Below, in pieces: positions 61,045 to 64,000 of a DNA stretch of 64,000 nucleotides. Both the position numbers and the translations under genes were made by a program. The stretch lies in NCBI RefSeq assembly GCF_014397025.1, contig NZ_JACJUO010000002.1, positions 473,501-537,500 of the forward strand, in the 5' to 3' direction. Within the stretch, counting starts at the first letter, position 1. Each line of letters starts with the position of its first letter. This stretch comes from Ochrobactrum sp. Marseille-Q0166 (lineage in GTDB: Bacteria > Pseudomonadota > Alphaproteobacteria > Rhizobiales > Rhizobiaceae). A model generated the notes under the pieces. That model was not told the DNA's origin. It was given only the letters and a program-made list of their open reading frames with translations, and ran no database searches.

Positions 61045-61712
61045 CTTACCATATGAAAAATTGAAGGTAATCCGAGCTTACTAAACTGAACAGAAGCTTT
61101 TCTTTCGTCACTGAGACAATCTCACAATCGTGAGTCGCTCACCTCAAAAGGTGACGAAAATCCATTAAAGGCACGGGATCGATAGGGATCACTATACGAC
61201 TATTTCGTTAAGAATGTCTACTCTTCAAAGACTCATTTGAAAGATTTTGCAAACAGTTATTCGGGCGAAGCTCGCCATGCTTTCAGCTTGTCAATCCAGC
61301 CTGAAACATTCGCTGACCTCCTTCGAACGGAATTTTAACAAATCCTGCATCGTAGAACCCAAAATGCATGCTCTTGCACTTGAAATATCGAGCCAGCTTC
61401 CGAGGCCCGATCGTCTCCTTTCTTCAGTGCTTAACAAACTCATCATCATATAAATTTGCGAATTCATTCAAAACCGTCCGATTCCCCCACAACCAATGTC
61501 CCGGAAAAACGCGATTTTACTTGCATCCATAAAGCAAACCCCTCATCAGCGATGACAGGCAAAATAGACTACAGTCTATTATCCAGAATTCTCTTTATAT
61601 TCAGAGAGATAGACAAAATCCGATTCGTTATGACTTCATAGAAAGTTAGCTAAACGGAATGCGCTAATCATTTGTTAACATACGCCACTTGCAGCAAAAT
61701 AAGAATCGGACA

Positions 61713-61755
61713 TAATGACGGTATTTAGGCGGTATTAGTTCCAGTGCCGTCATTA
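61713..61755 (+). promoter_or_regulatory. Operator-like inverted repeat upstream of repA
   Basis: TAATGACGG (61713-61721) and CCGTCATTA (61747-61755) are perfect 9-bp inverted arms. Between them lie two near-direct repeats (GGTATTTAG, GGTATTAG). The structure ends 14 bases before the repA start codon. RepA/RepB autorepression at such palindromes is known for repABC operons, so this is a plausible operator. Confidence 0.55.
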
Positions 61756-61769
61756 GGGATCCCGAGCCT

Positions 61770-62963
61770 ATGAATATCGCAAGTAAAGCAGAGCAAGTGT
61801 CGTTTGACGACATGATATTGACGCAAGGTCGAGAGATCTCGCGCAAGCTCAATCTGCTGCGTCATGAAAACTTCCCGCCAGATGCACGCAAAAACTTGCG
61901 GCAGTTTTCCATGGCGGAAGCTGCGTATTTTCTCGGTGTCTCTCCGAGCAATTTAAAGAAGCTTCATCTGGAAGGCAAAGGCGTTGAGCCTATCATCCTT
62001 TCCGGCGGACGCCGTGCTTATACAATTGAACAACTACAGGAACTGCGCCAATGGCTTGATCAGAACGGTCGTGCTGAGGTGAAGCGTTATGTTCCCCATC
62101 GTCGTGGCAATGATAAACTGCAGGTTATCGGCGTTGTGAACTTCAAAGGCGGTTCCGGCAAGACGACGACTGCGGCGCATTTGGCGCAACATCTCGCCCT
62201 CACCGGCCATCGCGTGCTTGCCATTGATCTTGATCCTCAGGCTTCGCTGTCAGCTCTGCACGGTATTCAGCCTGAGCTTGATGAATTTCCATCGCTCTAC
62301 GAAGCTGTTCGCTATGACGAGCAGCGCAAGTCGATCCGCGAAATCATTCGCAAAACCAACTTCCCGGGTCTGGACATCATCCCTGCAATGCTGGAGTTGC
62401 AGGAATATGAATATGATACGCCGCTAGCGATGCAGAATGGTGGCGAAGGCAAAACCTTTTGGAACCGCATCGCTGTGGCTCTTGCAGAGGTGGATGCCGA
62501 TTATGATGTTGTCGTCATCGATTGCCCGCCGCAGCTTGGTTATCTGACGCTGACCGCTCTTTCTGCGGCAACATCGGTGCTCATTACCGTTCATCCGCAG
62601 ATGCTCGATCTTATGTCGATGTCGCAGTTTCTGCTTATGCTGGGCGACATTCTCAAGACAGTTCGTCAGGCGGGCGGTGCCGTACAACTTGATTGGTTCC
62701 GCTATTTGATCACACGCTATGAACCGACAGATGTTCCTCAGGCACAGATGGTTGGTTTCATGCAAAGCATGTTGGCGTCGCACATGCTCAAGCATCAGAT
62801 GCTGAAATCAACTGCGATCTCAGATGCTGGCCTTACCAAGCAGACACTTTATGAAGTTGAGCGCTCTTCCATGAACCGCGGAACTTATGATCGCGCTATG
62901 GAGGCCTTGGAAGGCGTTAATTCGGAAATTCGCGGGCTTATTCATGAGGCCTGGGGTCGTTAG
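61770..62963 (+). CDS. repA: RepABC partition ATPase RepA (ParA family)
   Basis: The 397-residue protein has an N-terminal HTH/MerR-like part (RQFSMAEAAYFLGVSPSNLKKLHLEGKG, about 46-73), then a ParA ATPase: deviant Walker A FKGGSGKTTTA at about 124-134, Walker A' DLDPQASLSALHG and Walker B VVVIDCPPQLGYLTLTALSAA. RepA with RepB partitions the replicon and represses the operon. Its presence marks this as a plasmid or secondary chromosome of the rhizobial/Brucella type. repB follows after 64 bp. Confidence 0.96.
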   Translation: MNIASKAEQVSFDDMILTQGREISRKLNLLRHENFPPDARKNLRQFSMAEAAYFLGVSPSNLKKLHLEGKGVEPIILSGGRRAYTIEQLQELRQWLDQNGRAEVKRYVPHRRGNDKLQVIGVVNFKGGSGKTTTAAHLAQHLALTGHRVLAIDLDPQASLSALHGIQPELDEFPSLYEAVRYDEQRKSIREIIRKTNFPGLDIIPAMLELQEYEYDTPLAMQNGGEGKTFWNRIAVALAEVDADYDVVVIDCPPQLGYLTLTALSAATSVLITVHPQMLDLMSMSQFLLMLGDILKTVRQAGGAVQLDWFRYLITRYEPTDVPQAQMVGFMQSMLASHMLKHQMLKSTAISDAGLTKQTLYEVERSSMNRGTYDRAMEALEGVNSEIRGLIHEAWGR

Positions 62964-62993
62964 ACGGCAGTCTAATTCTGAAAATATGAAATA

Positions 62994-63015
62994 AAATCAG
63001 GCTTATGACTGATTT
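62994..63015. repeat. Small inverted repeat between repA and repB
   Basis: AAATCAG / CTGATTT form a 7-bp stem with an 8-base spacer, 12 bases before the repB start codon. It could affect repB translation or bind a partition protein. It does not resemble the parS consensus. Confidence 0.4.
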
Positions 63016-63027
63016 GAGGATAAAAGA

Positions 63028-64000
63028 ATGGCACGGAAGAACATTTTTCAAAGCGTAATGCAGACCGAAGAAACGGAAGAAAACTCCGTTTCACCGGTCG
63101 AAAATGTTTCGCGCCGTTTCGGTGCTGCTAAGTCTTTATCTGCATCCATCGATGAACTTGCAAAGCAGGCTTCTCAGAAGCTCGATGGAGAAACCATCGT
63201 TGAACTCGACCCTGCCGTTCTTGATGCATCTTTCATTGCAGATCGTCTGCCTGAAGCAGATGATCAGGAATATGCCGAGCTCCTGGAAGCTGTGCGTGAG
63301 CGTGGACAGGACAGCCCTATTCTCGTGCGCCCTCACCCGGAGACCGTCGGCCGCTATATGATCGTTTTTGGTCACCGGCGTGCAAAAGTCGCTCGTGAAC
63401 TTGGCATCAAGGTCAAAGCCGTCATCAAACCGCTAGCCGACCTTGAGCATATTCTAAGCCAGGGTCAGGAAAACTCAGCGCGTGCAAATCTCAGCTTCAT
63501 AGAACGTGTTTTGTTTGCTGCCCGGCTCGAAGACCTGCAGTATAGCCGTGAAGCTATTCAGGCAGCACTTTCTGTCGATTATCAGACATTGTCGAAGATG
63601 CTGACAATTCCGCGCGCTATCTCGGAAGATATGCTCATGGCTATTGGGCCAGCGAAAGGTATTGGCCGTGATCGCTGGCTCGAACTGCGAAAACTGATTG
63701 AGATGCCCGGCAAGGCAGATGCTGCGCGCGAACTGATGGATACGGATGCATTCAAGGCAGCACAATCCAGTACGCGCTTTGAACAGCTTTATGGCTATCT
63801 TAAAGGCTCCAACCAGAAGAAGTCGGTTACGAAGGCTGCAGCGCGTACTGGCTCGACCTGGAGTGCCGCAGACAAAAGCGTGAGCGCAATCATCAAACAG
63901 AATGGCAAAACAGCAACGCTGGCACTGAGTGCAGCCAATGGCCCGCGTTTTGCCGAATGGATTTCGCGTAATCTGGATACGCTTTATGCGTCATTCAGTA
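63028..64000 (+). CDS. repB: RepABC partition protein RepB (ParB family), 3'-incomplete
   Basis: The frame starts at ATG 63028 behind TGAGGAT (MARKNIFQSVMQTEE) and stays open to the window edge (about 324 residues, so near full length). It has the ParB/Spo0J nuclease-like core (RERGQDSPILVRPHPETVGRYMIVFGHRRAKVARELGIKVKAV, about 88-130) and the box ENSARANLSFIERVLFAARL, then an HTH (SREAIQAALSVDYQTLSKML). RepB binds parS and works with RepA in segregation. The repC replication initiator should follow beyond the edge. Confidence 0.96.
   Translation, partial: MARKNIFQSVMQTEETEENSVSPVENVSRRFGAAKSLSASIDELAKQASQKLDGETIVELDPAVLDASFIADRLPEADDQEYAELLEAVRERGQDSPILVRPHPETVGRYMIVFGHRRAKVARELGIKVKAVIKPLADLEHILSQGQENSARANLSFIERVLFAARLEDLQYSREAIQAALSVDYQTLSKMLTIPRAISEDMLMAIGPAKGIGRDRWLELRKLIEMPGKADAARELMDTDAFKAAQSSTRFEQLYGYLKGSNQKKSVTKAAARTGSTWSAADKSVSAIIKQNGKTATLALSAANGPRFAEWISRNLDTLYASFS

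Larger units (their letters stand above)
60533..61769. other. 1.2-kb intergenic region upstream of repA
   Basis: No convincing gene is seen. The short open frames here have no recognisable domains, and their codon use and composition differ from neighbouring genes. The sequence is moderately AT-rich with scattered short inverted repeats, including a candidate parS at 61029-61044 and an operator-like repeat at 61713-61755. A small RNA cannot be excluded. Confidence 0.6.

Noticed and set aside
61247..61453. Short plus-strand open frames upstream of repA
   Set aside because: Composition looks non-coding and no family or ribosome site supports them.

Overview
The window looks like part of the secondary replicon of a Brucellaceae alphaproteobacterium (Ochrobactrum/Brucella type). 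The main reasons are a repABC-type partition/replication locus entering from the right edge, an ECF11-like sigma factor with a ChrR anti-sigma, a Brucella-like urease cluster with its own urea transporter, and RIME-like palindromic repeats between operons. This assignment is inferred from gene content, not from any database search.

Layout. 1-3076 is a nest of insertion sequences: an IS3-family piece running off the left edge, a 5'-truncated IS110-family transposase, and two oppositely oriented copies of another IS3-family element, one a fragment and one with intact ends but a frameshifted orfA. 3243-4460 is a YhiN-type flavoprotein. 4650-11744 is a sigma-E/ChrR stress module facing a six-gene operon (flavin amine oxidase, DUF1365, cyclopropane-synthase-like methyltransferase, DUF2147, DUF2177, TspO), with a divergent DUF1295 gene. 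11907-26945 is a nickel/urea block: NikR, an SLC13/NhaD-like permease, ureABCEFGD, a urea channel, AmtB, and a five-gene nickel/peptide-type ABC importer. In that block Ni is imported, inserted by UreDEFG, urea enters by UreT, and ammonia may exchange through AmtB.

27158-34295 is a catabolic island of unknown substrate: IclR regulator, amino-acid-type ABC importer split over two strands, DapA-family lyase, FMN L-2-hydroxyacid oxidase and FAD D-2-hydroxyacid dehydrogenase. 34477-42127 is a GAF histidine kinase/NarL-type regulator pair divergent from a ribose-type sugar importer ending in an SMP-30 lactonase. 42277-49962 holds an HPP-CBS protein and an M24 peptidase divergent from a complete oligopeptide importer whose first permease seems to use an ATT start codon. 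50127-53149 holds DoxX, a glutathionyl-hydroquinone reductase, a small esterase and a LysR regulator.

53314-60019 is an amino acid module (polar amino acid ABC importer, RocB-like M20 peptidase, ornithine cyclodeaminase, Lrp/AsnC regulator), probably for arginine/ornithine use. 60038-60532 is a peptide-deformylase-like protein with changes in all three family motifs. 60533-61769 is about 1.2 kb without a credible gene, leading into repA (complete) and repB (cut by the right edge). No rRNA, tRNA or CRISPR array was recognised. The strongest leads are the degenerate deformylase paralogue, the sigma-E/ChrR lipid module, the uncharacterised hydroxyacid/lyase island, the ATT-start permease, and the rep operator/parS candidates.
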